A DNA stretch of 64,000 nt. Origin: Pseudalkalibacillus salsuginis. GTDB taxonomy: Bacteria > Bacillota > Bacilli > Bacillales > Fictibacillaceae. Both the position numbers and the translations under genes were made by a program. Of the stretch, positions 16,168 to 25,958 are shown one piece after another. Under the pieces are notes generated by a model. That model was not told the DNA's origin. It made no database searches and worked only from the letters and a program-made list of their open reading frames with translations. The stretch spans positions 124,001-188,000 of the forward strand of contig NZ_JAKJHW010000001.1 in assembly GCF_021646685.1 (NCBI RefSeq), given 5' to 3'. Position 1 is the first letter of the stretch, and the number at the start of each line of letters is the position of its first letter.

Positions 16168-17967
16168 TCATTTTCCATTCTCGTTCTTATTTTTTTGTGG
16201 AATGAAGAATGAAAATGTCGTACCTTCATCAATTTTACTATGGACAGAAATTTTTCCACCGTGGGCGTCAATGATGTTCTTGACGATTGCAAGTCCCAGA
16301 CCAGTACCGGAACGTCCTCTAGTCCTTGCTTTATCCGCTTTATAAAAGCGTTCAAAAACGAATGGGAGATCCTCCTTAGGAATACCTGATCCTGTATCCT
16401 TGATATCAATGTTTAGCCCACTTAAAAGGTTCGTAACCTCAACCGTTACTGTACCGCCTTTTTGGGTATGTCTTAATGCATTGTCTATCAGGTTCGTCAT
16501 CACTTGCTCTAATCGATCGGCGTCGGCCTCAACACCAATTGCTGTTTCTGGCAGAATCAATTTAATGTCAATCTCTCTTTCCCTGGCCAGCCCTTGGAAT
16601 TTATGGACGACCCTTGTGAAAAATTCCCTGACATCGATTTCAATCAACTCGAGGGATACATGCCCTGCTTCCATCCGGGCAAGATCGAGCAATTCATTGA
16701 CCAAGCGTCCCATCCTAAGGGATTCATCATAAATGATCTGGGCGATATCCTTCTTTTCTTGCTCAGTGCCGGCTATGTCATCAATTATAGCTTCACTATA
16801 ACCCTGCAGCATTGAAATAGGAGTCCTCAGTTCGTGGGAAACATTGGCTATGAAATCCTTCCGCAACTTATCATGTTGGCGTTCTTCGGTCATATCCCGA
16901 AATACCGCGACAGCTCCCCGGACATTTGATTGATTGTAAAGCGGCGTCATCAAGACGACCCAGCTTCTCCCTTGAAGATCGATTTCAGTCATTTGTTCAC
17001 GTTCAAGGCTTACGACATTTCGGAATAGGTCATTGATCTGTTCAGGAACTTCCTCGCCTACCCGTTCTTCCATGCCCTGCTCATAATACCAGGCTCGGAT
17101 GAACCGTTCTGCAGGGGGATTAGTAACGAGAATCTTCCCTTTGCGATCGAATGTGATGACCCCATCTGCCATACTGCTTAAGATACTAGACAACTGCTCC
17201 TTCTCTTGACTTAGCGCATTGATGTTATTTTTCAAATTACGCCCCATTCGATTGAATGAGAGTGCCAGTTCACCAATCTCATCATGAGTCAGGATCGGAA
17301 CCTTCGTATCAAACTTACCTTGTGTTACCTCTAAGGCTGCTTCCCTCATCCTCCTAAGAGGGGAGGTGATTCTTGTGGATAAAAAGAAGGCAAAAATCGT
17401 AGTAAGTATGATTGCAATTCCAGCTGATAAGAAGATGATCTGCTTCGCTTTTTGATTTGTCTCTTCGATTAACTCCAATGATTGATAGATAAACACCGCA
17501 CCTCGTTCATTATCGGAAAGTTGAACAGGTTTACCGACAATCAGGATTTCATTGTGTTCTGTCTGATCCTCTTTTTGAATCGGAAAATCCCCTTGGACAC
17601 TCACTGTTTCACCATTTTCAAGCACTTTGGATAACTCCGGGTCTTCACGGAACAGCGAGTAAGGGAGTTGGGATAGATCTGTTTGCTCAGAAGAATGGGA
17701 ATACTGAGTACGATCACTGAGGATGACAATGTTACTTGAATGTGCATCGACCAGGCTGGATACCGTGTCCTTTGCCTCATCAAATCGTTGATCACTTTGG
17801 ATGATTTCCACTAGTGAATCTTCCAATTGGGAAAGTTGTTTCTTCGCATTATCGACAATAAAATTCTCAAAGAATTGCATCAACAGTACGGTCAAGATGA
17901 AGAGGACCACGGAAACAAGCAGAAGGATGGTGCCCCAAAGCTTTCCTACTACACTTCTCCAAATCAT
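16168..17967 (-). CDS. resE: Sensor histidine kinase ResE
   Basis: Membrane sensor of the ResDE system that responds to low oxygen and nitric oxide. 599 residues: membrane segment about 10-32, extracytoplasmic domain 33-175, second membrane segment 176-196, HAMP (about 197-250), PAS (about 255-360), HisKA with the phosphorylated His378 in SHELRTP, and an ATPase domain with NLIDNAL, DTGSGIP and GTGLGLAI. Its ATG overlaps the resD stop by 4 bases, giving translational coupling to its response regulator. Confidence 0.93.
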   Translation of the reverse strand: MIWRSVVGKLWGTILLLVSVVLFILTVLLMQFFENFIVDNAKKQLSQLEDSLVEIIQSDQRFDEAKDTVSSLVDAHSSNIVILSDRTQYSHSSEQTDLSQLPYSLFREDPELSKVLENGETVSVQGDFPIQKEDQTEHNEILIVGKPVQLSDNERGAVFIYQSLELIEETNQKAKQIIFLSAGIAIILTTIFAFFLSTRITSPLRRMREAALEVTQGKFDTKVPILTHDEIGELALSFNRMGRNLKNNINALSQEKEQLSSILSSMADGVITFDRKGKILVTNPPAERFIRAWYYEQGMEERVGEEVPEQINDLFRNVVSLEREQMTEIDLQGRSWVVLMTPLYNQSNVRGAVAVFRDMTEERQHDKLRKDFIANVSHELRTPISMLQGYSEAIIDDIAGTEQEKKDIAQIIYDESLRMGRLVNELLDLARMEAGHVSLELIEIDVREFFTRVVHKFQGLAREREIDIKLILPETAIGVEADADRLEQVMTNLIDNALRHTQKGGTVTVEVTNLLSGLNIDIKDTGSGIPKEDLPFVFERFYKADKARTRGRSGTGLGLAIVKNIIDAHGGKISVHSKIDEGTTFSFFIPQKNKNENGK

Positions 17968-18683
17968 TCTTTTTCTTCTACCTCAAATTTATAACCTACA
18001 CCCCAAACAGTTGAAATCATCGACGCTGCATCAGGAGAGACTCTATTTAATTTTTCACGGAGACGTTTTACGTGTGTATCAACCGTCCGAAGGTCACCGA
18101 AAAACTCATAGTTCCAAACATCCTTCAACAATTGCTCTCTGGAATACACTTTGTCAGGTGTCTTCGCTAAATATAAGAGCAGTTCATATTCTTTCGGTGT
18201 CAGACTGATCTCTTTTCCATCAGCTGTCACACGGTGGGCATCATTATCGATCGTCAAATGAGGAAATACGATAACGTCTTTGCTGACAGTGTCTGTATGT
18301 AGATACTTCGTTGTGGTAGAACGCCGTAACAGCGCTTTCACCCGCAAGACCACTTCTCTTGGGCTGAATGGCTTGACCACATAGTCATCTGCCCCTGCTT
18401 CAAAACCTTGTACACGATTCGATTCTTCGCCTTTAGCCGTCAGCATGATGATGGGTGTAGCTTTTTCTTTTCTTAGCTTTTCACAAACCTCGATTCCGTC
18501 CATCTCAGGCAGCATCAGATCGAGGAGGATAATATCAAATTCAGCTTCACTCGCTTCCTGTAAAGCAGTTTCTCCGTCTTCAGCCTCGACCACCTCGAAA
18601 TTTTCACGCTCTAAATACATCCTCAGCAATTTTCGAATTCGTTCTTCGTCATCGACGACTAATACTCTTTGTTCTTTTTCCAT
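17964..18683 (-). CDS. resD: Response regulator ResD
   Basis: OmpR-type regulator of aerobic/anaerobic respiration genes. 239 residues: receiver domain with acidic pocket Asp11-Asp12 and phospho-acceptor Asp55 (LLDLMLPEMDG), a conserved Lys in MLTAKGEE, and a winged-helix domain ending in VWGVGYKFEV. The ATG at 18683 gives the family N-terminus and lies 10 bases after AGGAGG; ATGs at 18692 and 18728 are in frame but badly placed relative to that site. A terminator-like hairpin separates it from resC. Confidence 0.93.
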   Translation of the reverse strand: MEKEQRVLVVDDEERIRKLLRMYLERENFEVVEAEDGETALQEASEAEFDIILLDLMLPEMDGIEVCEKLRKEKATPIIMLTAKGEESNRVQGFEAGADDYVVKPFSPREVVLRVKALLRRSTTTKYLHTDTVSKDVIVFPHLTIDNDAHRVTADGKEISLTPKEYELLLYLAKTPDKVYSREQLLKDVWNYEFFGDLRTVDTHVKRLREKLNRVSPDAASMISTVWGVGYKFEVEEKE

Positions 18684-18735
18684 TGTCTTCATACCTCCTA
18701 CTTCTTCCATACTACATATTCTTTCCAACTCTTAA

Positions 18736-18764
18736 GAAAACCTCCACTGAACGTGAAGGTTTTC
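18736..18764 (-). terminator. Hairpin between resC and resD
   Basis: Minus-strand GAAAACCT and AGGTTTTC arms, loop of 13 nt, followed by TTAAG. Probably partial termination after resABC, so that resDE can be set apart from the cytochrome c genes. Confidence 0.55.
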
Positions 18765-18766
18765 TG

Positions 18767-19954
18767 TTATGCATAGGAATGCAAGCCTACAATTACAATA
18801 TTGACTGCTATCAAGTTGAACATGATGATGACGAAGCCTAGTACACATAACCATGCTGATTTTTCACCATGCCAGTCCCTAGCAAGCCTCAGGTGGAGAT
18901 AAGCAGCATAAAAGAGAAATGTAATCAAAGCCCATACTTCTTTCGGATCCCATCCCCAGAACCTTGTCCAGGCTGCCTGTGCCCATATCATCGCAAAAAT
19001 CAATGCACCCAATGTAAAGACCGGAAATCCGATCGCAATGGAGCGATAGCTGATCTCGTCAACCAATTGTGTATTGATATTTTTCATTAAAGGTTTTAAT
19101 GCTGCTCCTAAGCGCTTTCTTAAGGAAAGCCTTAATAATAGATAGAGAATGAGTCCAGAAAATAATGCCCAGATGAACGTGTTCAGCTTCTTCGGTGCAT
19201 CTACACCTTCCATCCATGCAGGTGCTTCAAACAAGGGCCCGAATGTACCTTCTGTCAGTTGCACTCCATCATGCGGACCAGCAATCGCTGGCATGTGGTA
19301 GACAAGTTCTGCTTGATTACCACTCTCGTTCACCCATTCAAAACTCGCTTGATAATTTGCAGTTCCAAAACCTATGGAGACGAGAATGAAGCCAAGCGTA
19401 CTGAGCAAGGTGTATAGGACGAATTCCAACCAGCCTGTCTTCTTCGACCCTTTGCTTTGATCGATCGTAGCTACAAGATAGATCAAACCGGCTACGAAAC
19501 TTATCGCTAAAATCCCTTCCCCTAAAGCAGCTGTCGTCACATGAATTTTCAACCAATTACTTTGGAGAGCAGGAATCAATGGTTCTATCTCTCTAGGAAA
19601 CATACTCGCATATGCAATCACAAGAAGTGCGACTGGCATTGCGAATACACCCAGTACATTCAACCGATAGATGGCATAGATGATAATAAAACCGAATACC
19701 ATCATCATGCCGAAAAATGTCGTGAATTCAAAAAGGTTGCTGACAGGGGCATGACCAGCCGCAATCCATCGAGTGATGAAATATCCCAACTGGCATATAA
19801 ATCCGATGATGGATAGGATATAGCCCCATTTTCCCCATTTATTCGATTTCGTGCCATCTTTTTCTTTAACCGTCAAGGAAACGACAAAAAGGATGGTCGC
19901 GGTAAAGTAAATGAAAAATGCGATATATAATAGACTACTGCTTAACTGAGCCAT
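18767..19954 (-). CDS. resC: Cytochrome c biogenesis protein ResC (CcsA type)
   Basis: 395 residues with about eight to ten membrane segments. Carries the haem-handling tryptophan-rich [15 protein letters not shown] motif (about 330) of the CcsA/CcmC/CcmF superfamily and conserved histidines facing outside (for example [12 protein letters not shown]). Together with ResB it moves haem to the outer face and ligates it to apocytochrome c. The gene follows resB with a 15-bp gap. Confidence 0.92.
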   Translation of the reverse strand: MAQLSSSLLYIAFFIYFTATILFVVSLTVKEKDGTKSNKWGKWGYILSIIGFICQLGYFITRWIAAGHAPVSNLFEFTTFFGMMMVFGFIIIYAIYRLNVLGVFAMPVALLVIAYASMFPREIEPLIPALQSNWLKIHVTTAALGEGILAISFVAGLIYLVATIDQSKGSKKTGWLEFVLYTLLSTLGFILVSIGFGTANYQASFEWVNESGNQAELVYHMPAIAGPHDGVQLTEGTFGPLFEAPAWMEGVDAPKKLNTFIWALFSGLILYLLLRLSLRKRLGAALKPLMKNINTQLVDEISYRSIAIGFPVFTLGALIFAMIWAQAAWTRFWGWDPKEVWALITFLFYAAYLHLRLARDWHGEKSAWLCVLGFVIIMFNLIAVNIVIVGLHSYA

Positions 19955-19969
19955 GGGTCTTCCTCCCTT

Positions 19970-21589
19970 CTAAGCTTTTTTCGACTCTTCCTGTTGGTCG
20001 ACAAGCTGCTTCATATTGAGTTTTACCGTTATGTCATCTAGTTCACGTCGAATACCGTGCCAGTTTTTATTCGTGTGGGCTGCCATCCATACATCTTCTT
20101 CTTTCACTTTCACCCATACACGGCGATGATTCCAATACAGCCCTTGAACGACTCCAATCATGAAGATGATACCGCCGATCAAAATGATTGGCAATGTGTA
20201 ATCCTTCTTCACAGTCAGCCCGGTTATGAACTCTGTATCTATACCATTGAAAGCGACTTTGTATTGGTTATCACCAGAAGGATCGAGATTTTGTCGGATG
20301 CCGATGAAAGCAACTTCTCCTTCCGGTGTTTCAGGGGTGAACATTTTGAATATGAAAGCCGGATTGTTCGGTATATTTGTTTTCGTAGCCGGCTTTTTCG
20401 TTTCTTTATCAAAGTAAAAATCCGGATAATAGCCTTCTAATTCCACACGGTTGCCATCCCCGAGATCGAAATCATCTTTCGGGTTCAATAGATCCACAGA
20501 AAATGACCCGACCGCTTCTTCCGTTTCAGCGTTTTGCAACTCGAAATGCATATATCTCATTTCCTGTCGATAGTCTACTTGATAGAGGGAATAACCATCA
20601 AATTCAAGCGGTTTATTGACCTGGATCGAATAATCTTTTACTTCAGAAAGATCTGGCTTTGCACCAGGCAACTTCTCATCAGCTTTATATAGAGTGACAT
20701 CACTTTGATAGTTTTTAGGTACCGGCTGCTGTACCCGATTCAAAGCTTCCGAGAACCTTTCTTCCTTTTTATCGTAGACTTCGAAAGTGAATTTATCATG
20801 CTTTAAATAATACTCTTGATCCGTGCCTTTGATCGCTTTTGTTTCACCCTCACGGATCCACATATCTTCATCCAAATACAGACCTGGTACTATTCTAAGC
20901 ATGGAGCCCAGTAAGAAGATGATTAACCCAACATGGTTTACATATGGACCCCATCTGGAAAAACGCCCTTTCTCTGCCAGGATACTATTATCCTCTCTAC
21001 GGACACGATAGCGCTTTTCCTTCAGGCGAAAAAGGATTTCTTCCATGAATTGCTCTTCATCTTCAGGTCGTTTCGAGACAGCGAACATCCGTTGCTTTTT
21101 TAAAAAGTTATCATGTTTTGCAACCCGCTGGTTTCGCAGGGAACGAAAGAGCGGCACACCACGGTCGATACTTGCAACCGTAATCGAAACGCCGATCAAA
21201 CCTAGCAAAAGTACAAACCACCAAGAACTATAAAGGTTATGGAAACCTAATATATAATAGATTTCACCAAGCATACCATACTCTTTTTCATAATATGCTG
21301 CCGGATTGGCAGTAGGCGGTATATACATCTGTTGCGGAAATATCGTTCCGATTGCAGAAGCAATCAGGGTGATGACGATAAGCCATACCCCGACTTTGAC
21401 ACTCGAGAAGAAGTTCCAGATCTTGTCGACAACATTCGTATTATAGGTTTGCGAACGTCGTGCTGTCCCTTCATACCTCATGTTCAAAAGCTTTTCCGGT
21501 GATTCCTCTTGAATCGGCTTACCACAAGCTTCACAAATGATCGTACCGTAGGGATTCAGATGGCCGCAATCGCACTTAACCTTATCCAT
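19970..21589 (-). CDS. resB: Cytochrome c biogenesis protein ResB (Ccs1 type)
   Basis: 539 residues. The N-terminus CDCGHLNPYGTIICEAC has a four-Cys zinc-ribbon-like motif. Three membrane segments follow (about 72-92, 130-150, 210-230), then a large extracytoplasmic domain and a final membrane segment near 470-490. It is the Ccs1/ResB partner of ResC in the system II cytochrome c maturation complex. The gene starts 12 bp after the resA stop. Confidence 0.92.
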   Translation of the reverse strand: MDKVKCDCGHLNPYGTIICEACGKPIQEESPEKLLNMRYEGTARRSQTYNTNVVDKIWNFFSSVKVGVWLIVITLIASAIGTIFPQQMYIPPTANPAAYYEKEYGMLGEIYYILGFHNLYSSWWFVLLLGLIGVSITVASIDRGVPLFRSLRNQRVAKHDNFLKKQRMFAVSKRPEDEEQFMEEILFRLKEKRYRVRREDNSILAEKGRFSRWGPYVNHVGLIIFLLGSMLRIVPGLYLDEDMWIREGETKAIKGTDQEYYLKHDKFTFEVYDKKEERFSEALNRVQQPVPKNYQSDVTLYKADEKLPGAKPDLSEVKDYSIQVNKPLEFDGYSLYQVDYRQEMRYMHFELQNAETEEAVGSFSVDLLNPKDDFDLGDGNRVELEGYYPDFYFDKETKKPATKTNIPNNPAFIFKMFTPETPEGEVAFIGIRQNLDPSGDNQYKVAFNGIDTEFITGLTVKKDYTLPIILIGGIIFMIGVVQGLYWNHRRVWVKVKEEDVWMAAHTNKNWHGIRRELDDITVKLNMKQLVDQQEESKKA

Positions 21590-21601
21590 TTGAACACCCC
21601 A

Positions 21602-22129
21602 TTATGGCTTGATTTTTTCCATATAGTTACGCACTAGCGTATCATTCAGCTCTCCCGTGATTTTATCGACCACTTTGCCTTCCGGGCTGATCAAGTACGT
21701 TGCTGGCAAGTTCCCGACACCATACTCCTCTACTACTTCACGTTGTTGGTCCAATAAGATAGGGAAAGTCAGATTCTTTTGTTTCACGAATTTTTCTACC
21801 GTAAACTTCGGCTCAGCGATATCTACAGCCAGGACGACGACACCCTGGTCTTTATATTTGTCATACTGCCGTTGGATGGCAGGCATTTCTTTTTCACATG
21901 GTGGACAATATGTACCCCAGAAATTCAAGAAAACGCCCTTCCCTTTATAATCCTTAAGCTCTACTTGATTACCTTCCAAATCTTCGAGGGCAAAGTTCGG
22001 AGCAGTGTCTCCGGCTTTGACAGGTTCCTTTTTATCATTGAAAACGGTGTTATAGAGTGTATATCCGAGGGCTAGGGCAATGACAACCAATATGACAGAA
22101 CGCATGATTAACCGTTGTCGTTTTTTCAT
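21602..22129 (-). CDS. resA: Membrane-anchored thiol-disulfide oxidoreductase ResA
   Basis: 175 residues with an N-terminal membrane anchor (about 10-28) and a thioredoxin-like domain outside the membrane. The active site is Cys75-Pro-Pro-Cys78; the B. subtilis protein has CEPC, whose Glu tunes acidity, so the residue between the cysteines differs here. It keeps the haem-binding cysteines of apocytochrome c reduced. First gene of resABC. Confidence 0.9.
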   Translation of the reverse strand: MKKRQRLIMRSVILVVIALALGYTLYNTVFNDKKEPVKAGDTAPNFALEDLEGNQVELKDYKGKGVFLNFWGTYCPPCEKEMPAIQRQYDKYKDQGVVVLAVDIAEPKFTVEKFVKQKNLTFPILLDQQREVVEEYGVGNLPATYLISPEGKVVDKITGELNDTLVRNYMEKIKP

Positions 22130-22211
22130 AATGGCGACCGCTCCAATCTAATCTTCTACCCTTCCTACTATAACGTTTATTTGTCCAGTATTCATGGGTT
22201 TTATTTGACGT

Positions 22212-22931
22212 TTATGTGACAGCTAGATTCCGTAATTGCTTCACTTCATGAGGCGTCATTGTACGGGAGTCCCCTGGATTCAAACCTCTGAGATCAAGGT
22301 TGCCGTACCCTTCACGTTTCAGTTTTTGGACAGGATATCCAAGGGTTTCGAACATCCTTCTTACCTGGCGGTTCCTGCCTTCGTGGATCGTCAATTCAAT
22401 GATTGCCGTCTGTTTCCTTTTTTCTAAGCTTTTCATTTTGACTTTTGCAGGTGCGGTCTTGCCATCGTCAAGCATAATCCCATTCGCCAGTTTGCGCAGC
22501 TCAAGTTTTGAAGGGATCCCTTTCACTTTGGCTACATATCTTTTTTCAACATGGTATTTCGGGTGCATCAACGCATTTGCAAAGTCACCATCATTCGTCA
22601 GTACAAGCAAACCAGAAGTGTCATAATCAAGGCGACCTACAGGGAATATCCTTTGTTCGATATCAGGGAAGTAATCTGTAACGACTTTACGCCCCTTCTC
22701 ATCCTTTACGCTAGAAATGACACCAGTCGGTTTATAAAACAAAAAATAGACAGGTTCTTCTTTATCAATTGGTACCCCGTTCACTTCAATTTCGTCAGAG
22801 GGAGACACTTTCGTCCCTAATTCCATAATAATGTTACCGTTAACCTTCACTTGCCCATCCAAAATCAGCTTCTCGGCTTTACGTCGGGAAGTGATGCCGG
22901 CTTGCGCAATGACTTTTTGTAATCGTTCCAT
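22212..22931 (-). CDS. rluB: 23S rRNA pseudouridine synthase RluB
   Basis: 239 residues: S4 RNA-binding domain (about 1-60) and an RsuA/RluB-type catalytic domain with GRLDYDTSGLLVLTNDG, whose Asp is the catalytic residue, and the RNRQVRRMFE motif. It modifies a uridine of 23S rRNA helix 80s. It stands upstream of resA on the same strand, as in B. subtilis. In the 650 bp upstream there is no gene, only repeat copy F, a tandem array and the spmB terminator. Confidence 0.92.
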   Translation of the reverse strand: MERLQKVIAQAGITSRRKAEKLILDGQVKVNGNIIMELGTKVSPSDEIEVNGVPIDKEEPVYFLFYKPTGVISSVKDEKGRKVVTDYFPDIEQRIFPVGRLDYDTSGLLVLTNDGDFANALMHPKYHVEKRYVAKVKGIPSKLELRKLANGIMLDDGKTAPAKVKMKSLEKRKQTAIIELTIHEGRNRQVRRMFETLGYPVQKLKREGYGNLDLRGLNPGDSRTMTPHEVKQLRNLAVT

Positions 22932-23063
22932 GATTTCACCTCATCCTCAATCATACTCTTCGAAAATTGAATTCTCAAGTTTCGGAATGGTAGTACACTG
23001 TTTTTCCATGTGCAGCATTCCTTAAACACTAGATTCCGTAGAGCCGGATGTGTTTCCATTAAA

Positions 23064-23408
23064 GAAAAGCGAAAACGCCCTGATCAGCCACGAAGGTCAC
23101 TAGAAATCCGACGAGGAGGCTCTAAAAATCGGTTTTTCACGTCGTAAGTGCTCTATAAAGGTCTTTTTAGTACCTTATGAGTACCTTATGATCAGTTTTT
23201 CCCGTCGTAAGTGCTCCATAAAGGTCTTATGAGTACTTTAAGATCGGTTTTTCACGTCGTAAGTGCTCCATAAAGGTCTTTTGAGTACTTTAAGATCAGT
23301 TTTTCACGTCGTAAGTGCTCCATAAAGGTCTTTTGAACCAAACAAAGTTCGGTTCTGCGTGGGCAAACACTTCGAACTTAATCAATGTGTCGACTGCCGC
23401 AAGAGAGC
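23064..23408 (+). repeat. Dispersed structured repeat, copy F (with nested tandem array)
   Basis: 5' half as in copy A, up to GAGGAGGCT at about 23122. The apical region is then occupied by the 52-bp tandem array (23128-23335) followed by the same insert that copies C and H carry (GAACC...GGTTCTGCGTGGG). A decayed 3' half (GTCGACTGCCGCAAGAG) follows. Confidence 0.7.
23128..23335 (+). repeat. Tandem array of 52-bp units
   Basis: Four units starting at about 23128, 23190, 23242 and 23294, the last three exactly 52 bp apart. Each contains TTTTTC(A/C)CGTCGTAAGTGCTC and then GAGTACTT, which can pair (AAGTGCTC/GAGTACTT, one G-U). The first unit carries an internal duplication of GTACCTTATGA. The last is truncated after GGTCTTTT. 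Confidence 0.85.
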
Positions 23409-23440
23409 TAACCGAATTAGCAGAAAAGTTTACGAAAATA

Positions 23441-23464
23441 AGTGTAAGTGCAACTATGGCTCAG
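23441..23464 (-). repeat. 24-bp repeat shared with the rib leader
   Basis: Its reverse complement begins CTGAGCCATAGTTGCACTTA and matches 34940-34963 at 22 of 24 positions. Both copies are followed or preceded by AAAGTATTT/TACTTTC-type sequence. Probably a second, rarer intergenic repeat family. Confidence 0.5.
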
Positions 23465-23494
23465 TGCATCGCTGAAAAGTAATACTTTCTTATC

Positions 23495-23526
23495 CAATAA
23501 GAAAAGGACTGCGACTCAGTCCTTTA
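23495..23526 (-). terminator. Terminator after spmB
   Basis: Minus-strand AAGGACT and AGTCCTT arms around GAGTCGC, followed by TTCTTATT. Confidence 0.65.
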
Positions 23527-23579
23527 TGGTGGCTGGAAATATGAATATAGACACTTTAACCGCATAACTGACAAAGTCG

Positions 23580-24119
23580 TTAGATTGAACTCCCGAAAAC
23601 GATAGTAACAACGATGATCGCCACAATGATCCCGACAAGGTCAGCCAATAAGCCGACCTTCAGGGCATCCCCCATCCTTTTGATCCCTACGGCGCCAAAG
23701 TAGACGGTAAGGATATAAAGCGTAGTATCAGTGCTTCCTTGCATGGTAGAAGCCAGGCGCCCGATGAAAGAATCAGGCCCATATGTGGAAATCAGATCTG
23801 TTGTCATGGCAAGAGCGCCTGTCCCAGAAATTGGCCTGATCAAAGCTAACGGTACGATTTCAGGTGGAACTCCGATCGCGATCAAGAATGGTTTGATTGT
23901 GTCGATCATGAAAGCGAGAGCACCTGAAGCCCGGAAAACTGTGATGGCAACAAGCATTCCGACCAAATAAGGGATGATGGAAACCGCGATCGAAAAGCCT
24001 TCTTTACCACCCTCTACAAATTCTTCATAAGTGGAAACTCTTTTGAAAGTCGCATATAGAAGGACAAACCCGATAAGACATGGAAGGATCCAAATGGATA
24101 TTGTTGTGATAAGCCCCAT
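23580..24119 (-). CDS. spmB: Spore maturation protein B
   Basis: 179 residues, mostly membrane-embedded (nucleoside-recognition/Gate domain family) with GVPPEIVPLALIRPISGTGALA as a conserved block. With SpmA and DacB it is needed for proper dehydration of the spore core. Starts directly after the spmA stop codon. Confidence 0.9.
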   Translation of the reverse strand: MGLITTISIWILPCLIGFVLLYATFKRVSTYEEFVEGGKEGFSIAVSIIPYLVGMLVAITVFRASGALAFMIDTIKPFLIAIGVPPEIVPLALIRPISGTGALAMTTDLISTYGPDSFIGRLASTMQGSTDTTLYILTVYFGAVGIKRMGDALKVGLLADLVGIIVAIIVVTIVFGSSI

Positions 24120-24713
24120 TTATGATCGCCTCTTTCTTTGGCGTCTATGAAAAAAATAGCGGTCGATCATGATCGCTGCAAATGTTGAACATGCTGTGGC
24201 AGCCAGCGTTGTTCCTACGATATCAGTTGGAGACATGGAGCCATAATTCATTCGTATAGCTATGACCGTCGTCGGAATGATGGTCAAACTTGATGTATTG
24301 ATGGCAAGGAACGTAATCATCGACCTGCTTGCATCATCCCGGTCAGCATTCAATTTCTTCATTTGTTCCATCGCTTTTATCCCCATAGGGGTTGCAGCAT
24401 TCCCGAGCCCGAATAGGTTTGCAACCATATTTGACAAAATGTATCCCATCGCAGGGTGGTCAGGCGGGATTTCCGGGAAAAGACGTTTGACCACCGGGCG
24501 GAACAAACCCGAAAGTTTTTCCAACAACCCCGCTTTTTTTGCAATATTCATCAGCCCTAACCAGAAGACCAGGATACTGATCAAGCCTAAACTTATCGTC
24601 ACAGCTTCCTGTGCACTTTTGAATAATACTTTGTTCACTTCCTCCATCGTCCCGTTGATTGCAGCATAGAGGATGCCAAAGACGAACATGAACACCCAAA
24701 TCAGATTAACCAT
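24120..24713 (-). CDS. spmA: Spore maturation protein A
   Basis: 197 residues with several membrane segments and the Gate-domain motif [17 protein letters not shown] near 103. Its start overlaps the dacB end by 8 bases and its stop abuts spmB, so the three genes are one operon in the order dacB-spmA-spmB. Confidence 0.9.
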   Translation of the reverse strand: MVNLIWVFMFVFGILYAAINGTMEEVNKVLFKSAQEAVTISLGLISILVFWLGLMNIAKKAGLLEKLSGLFRPVVKRLFPEIPPDHPAMGYILSNMVANLFGLGNAATPMGIKAMEQMKKLNADRDDASRSMITFLAINTSSLTIIPTTVIAIRMNYGSMSPTDIVGTTLAATACSTFAAIMIDRYFFHRRQRKRRS

Positions 24714-25869
24714 ACTGCACCGTTATCATGAAAAACTTTGTAACGATGTTCTTGATCGTCCCCCAAAACGTTTCCTCTTCCAATTCCCTGTATGTTCCTT
24801 CAATAAATAACGGGAGTTGGCCAATGGCTTTATCGTCTAAAAAAATCGTCAGCTGTCCGACGGGACTCGGAGGTTTTTTCCATTCGCCGTTTTCAGGTGG
24901 CTTCACTAATGATATCTCATTTTTGACAAGTTCACGTTCTTCTTCAGTCAACGGATAATAAAACGTCCTGGCAGCTTCCACCTTATTCTTATAGGCTTCG
25001 TTTTCTAACCCGGCGATTGTACCTTTTTGTACAATGGCCACTAGATCATACGTATCAAATGCCCAATTGAAAAGGTTCATATGGTCGTTCCAATCGTCGC
25101 CATCATTCAAGGTGACTGCAATCAATTCGAAGTCATCTTTTTTAGCGGTTGATACGAGAGTCCTCTTAGCACGCTTCGTATAACCTGTCTTTCCACCGGT
25201 GGAATATTCGTACATCTGTAACATTTTGTTTTTGTTCTTAAAAATCCGATCCCACTTTTCTCCATCCTGCGGGGCCCTATGCGTCTTCGTTCCAGTAATT
25301 TTCCTATACTGCCCGTTTTTCATTGCATATCTCGTTAACAGGGCCATATCATAGGCTGTCGAATAATGATTTTCATGATCGTCAAGACCATGCGGGTTCG
25401 AAAAATATGTATTTCTCATCCCGATCTCAGTGGCTTTTTCGTTCATCATATAAACGAATCCTTCTAAACTGCCACCGACATGTTCGGCTATTGCAACAGC
25501 TGCATCATTTCCAGACCTCAGCATCAGACCATAAACGAGATCTTCCAAAACGATCTTTTCACCTTTTCTCAAATAGATGGACGAACCTTCGGCTTGAAGA
25601 GGACGCTCACTCACTGTGACAGTTTCCTCCATTTTGCCAGACTCGATTGCCAGGATGGCAGTCATGATTTTCGTAATGCTAGCAATCCTCATTTTCTGAT
25701 GTTCATTTTTTCCGTACAATACTCGTCCTGAGTCCTGCTCCATCAATATGGCACCTTGTGCATTCACACCAGGTCCTTCTGCCACAACGATCTTTTGTAA
25801 CGGTATACTAATCAATATGGTTAAGGCTAATCCAATTAGGATTCCAGCTCTAACTGATGCAACAATCAT
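24706..25869 (-). CDS. dacB: D-alanyl-D-alanine carboxypeptidase DacB (PBP5*)
   Basis: 387 residues. Signal sequence (about 8-30), class A carboxypeptidase domain with Ser64-x-x-Lys67 (SITK), RSGNDAA and [11 protein letters not shown], and a C-terminal domain ending in an amphipathic membrane-binding helix ([13 protein letters not shown]). It trims peptide side chains in spore cortex peptidoglycan and so limits cross-linking. ATG 25869 is preferred over an upstream in-frame TTG at 25899. Confidence 0.92.
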   Translation of the reverse strand: MIVASVRAGILIGLALTILISIPLQKIVVAEGPGVNAQGAILMEQDSGRVLYGKNEHQKMRIASITKIMTAILAIESGKMEETVTVSERPLQAEGSSIYLRKGEKIVLEDLVYGLMLRSGNDAAVAIAEHVGGSLEGFVYMMNEKATEIGMRNTYFSNPHGLDDHENHYSTAYDMALLTRYAMKNGQYRKITGTKTHRAPQDGEKWDRIFKNKNKMLQMYEYSTGGKTGYTKRAKRTLVSTAKKDDFELIAVTLNDGDDWNDHMNLFNWAFDTYDLVAIVQKGTIAGLENEAYKNKVEAARTFYYPLTEEERELVKNEISLVKPPENGEWKKPPSPVGQLTIFLDDKAIGQLPLFIEGTYRELEEETFWGTIKNIVTKFFMITVQYG

Positions 25870-25898
25870 AACATCCCGTCCCTTGGCTAGTTTGTACA

Positions 25899-25926
25899 AG
25901 TTTATGCTGCAAATGGCGGGATATGA
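25899..25926 (-). promoter_or_regulatory. Sigma-E-like promoter of dacB-spmA-spmB
   Basis: TCATATC (25926-25920), 13-bp spacer, CATAAACT (25906-25899), about 30 bases ahead of dacB. Sigma-E control of this operon is known in B. subtilis. Confidence 0.5.
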
Positions 25927-25958
25927 AAGAAAATAAGTTTACATAATAATGTTATAGG

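Noticed and set aside
23128-23335. CRISPR-like array
   Set aside because: The units are contiguous 52-bp tandem copies without unique spacers, and no cas genes are present.
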